Assembly: GCA_028708195.1 (NCBI GenBank)
Contig: JAQVZK010000141.1
Coordinates: 1-6,305, forward strand
Reading direction: 5' to 3'
DNA from: Desulfovibrio sp.
GTDB taxonomy: Bacteria; Desulfobacterota; Desulfovibrionia; Desulfovibrionales; Desulfovibrionaceae
Length of the DNA: 6,305 nt
Shown piece after piece: positions 5,619-6,305 of the stretch. The stretch's first letter is position 1, and each line of letters starts with the position of its first letter. The notes under the pieces are model-generated. The model saw nothing but the letters and a program-made list of their open reading frames with translations, had not been told where the DNA came from and did not search any database. A program made the translations under genes and the position numbers.

Positions 5619-6305
5619 ATGCCCTGTCAATTGATAACCGGTGGTGCGGGGTTCATCGGCTCGGCCTATGTGCTTCAGGCCCGCCGTGCCGGGGTTCGTG
5701 TCATAAATCTGGACAAGCTGACCTATGCGGGCAACCCGGCAAACCTGTCTTCGCTGGCGGGTGACCCCGAGCATATTCTTGTACGCGGCGATATCGGTAA
5801 CGAAGAGCTGGTGGCTTTTCTGCTCCAGATCCACAAGCCCGACGCTGTGGTCAACTTTGCCGCTGAAAGCCATGTGGATCGCTCCATTGTTGACCCTGAC
5901 GCCTTTGTGCGCACCAATGTGCTGGGCACATCGACCCTTTTGCGTACGGTCAAGGACTGGTGGCGAACACAGCCCGCCCCTACGGCTGCGAAGTTCCGTT
6001 TTCTGCACGTGTCCACCGATGAAGTGTACGGTGCGTTGCAGCCCGGTGATCCGGCCTTTACCGAGGTCACGCCGTACAGCCCCAACAGCCCGTATTCTGC
6101 GTCCAAGGCGGCCAGCGATCATATGGTGCGCGCCTTTCACGAAACCTACGGGCTGCCGGTATTGCTGACCAACTGTTCCAACAACTACGGGCCGCGGCAG
6201 TTCCCCGAAAAACTTGTTCCGCTGATGATTCTCAACGCACTGGAAGGCAAACCCCTGCCCGTGTACGGCAAGGGGGCCAATATCCGCGACTGGCTGCATG
6301 TGGAA
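5619..6305 (+). CDS. rfbB: dTDP-glucose 4,6-dehydratase, C-terminus beyond the right edge
   Basis: This enzyme, also called RmlB, converts dTDP-glucose to dTDP-4-keto-6-deoxyglucose, the committed step towards dTDP-L-rhamnose and other deoxysugars. It is a cytoplasmic NAD-dependent short-chain dehydrogenase of the extended type. The 229 codons present cover about two-thirds of the usual 340-360. They show the Rossmann motif TGGAGFIGS (7-15), the NAD ribose region NLDKLTYAGN (30-39), FAAESHVDRS (80-89), and the catalytic STDEVYG with Thr133, Asp134 and Glu135. Tyr159 and Lys163 lie in YSASK, followed by NCSNNYGPRQFPEKL and YGKGANIRDWLHVE. Every active-site residue expected in this part is present. 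ATG 5619 is preceded by AAGGA (5607-5611) with 7 bases of spacing, and homology starts at residue 4. Its usual partners rfbA, rfbC and rfbD may lie further right. Confidence 0.97.
   Translation, partial: MPCQLITGGAGFIGSAYVLQARRAGVRVINLDKLTYAGNPANLSSLAGDPEHILVRGDIGNEELVAFLLQIHKPDAVVNFAAESHVDRSIVDPDAFVRTNVLGTSTLLRTVKDWWRTQPAPTAAKFRFLHVSTDEVYGALQPGDPAFTEVTPYSPNSPYSASKAASDHMVRAFHETYGLPVLLTNCSNNYGPRQFPEKLVPLMILNALEGKPLPVYGKGANIRDWLHVE

Noticed and set aside
5518..5634. 38-codon frame MIKVAENMLKALIPGIAGR... between the manC remnant and rfbB
   Set aside because: It has no ribosome binding site, runs out of frame into the rfbB start, and matches no family I recognise, including the missing part of ManC.
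5601..6299. Open frame of 232 codons on the minus strand across rfbB
   Set aside because: It lies wholly antisense to rfbB, which has all expected motifs. The reverse frame shows no family features.

Overview
The window is ordinary bacterial chromosome, most likely from a Gram-negative proteobacterium. A -24/-12 (sigma-54) promoter, the gene types and the moderate-to-high GC with AT-rich intergenic stretches would fit a Desulfovibrio-like deltaproteobacterium. That placement is an inference from style, not from a marker gene.

Left half (1-3240, minus strand): a three-gene operon reads leftwards. It encodes a YtcJ-like Amidohydro_3 metal-dependent amidohydrolase (3040-1433), a 78-residue two-helix membrane protein resembling DUF3311 (1360-1124), and a sodium:solute symporter (SSS) family permease that runs off the left edge (1127 to <1). 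The last two overlap by ATGA. The operon is preceded by a near-consensus sigma-54 promoter (TTGGCACATGTGTTGCT, 3104-3088). Further upstream lie a CRP/FNR-like palindrome and a second inverted repeat, both at distances suited to activator or repressor binding. The natural reading is an uptake-and-hydrolysis module for an unidentified, perhaps nitrogen-containing, compound, switched on by an enhancer-binding protein encoded elsewhere.

Middle (about 3268-3858): a decayed IS3-family insertion sequence. A probable left terminus is joined almost directly to the last third of orfB, which carries an in-frame TGA and has no recognisable right end. About 280 bp without a gene follows, containing a short perfect inverted repeat just before the next gene.

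Right half (3859-6305, plus strand): nucleotide-sugar genes for surface polysaccharide. A complete phosphomannomutase (manB/cpsG, 3859-5274) is followed by what appears to be only the first about 20 codons of mannose-1-phosphate guanylyltransferase (manC, 5423-5512), broken inside its nucleotide-binding motif. The 5' two-thirds of dTDP-glucose 4,6-dehydratase (rfbB/rmlB, from 5619) then runs off the right edge. ManB and ManC would make GDP-mannose, while RmlB belongs to the dTDP-rhamnose/dTDP-deoxysugar route. The broken manC between them looks like a recombination scar in a polysaccharide locus.

I do not see a clearly new defence, mobile or RNA system. The best leads are the truncated manC junction, the sigma-54-controlled transporter/amidohydrolase operon, and the unusual Na2-site residues of its SSS permease.
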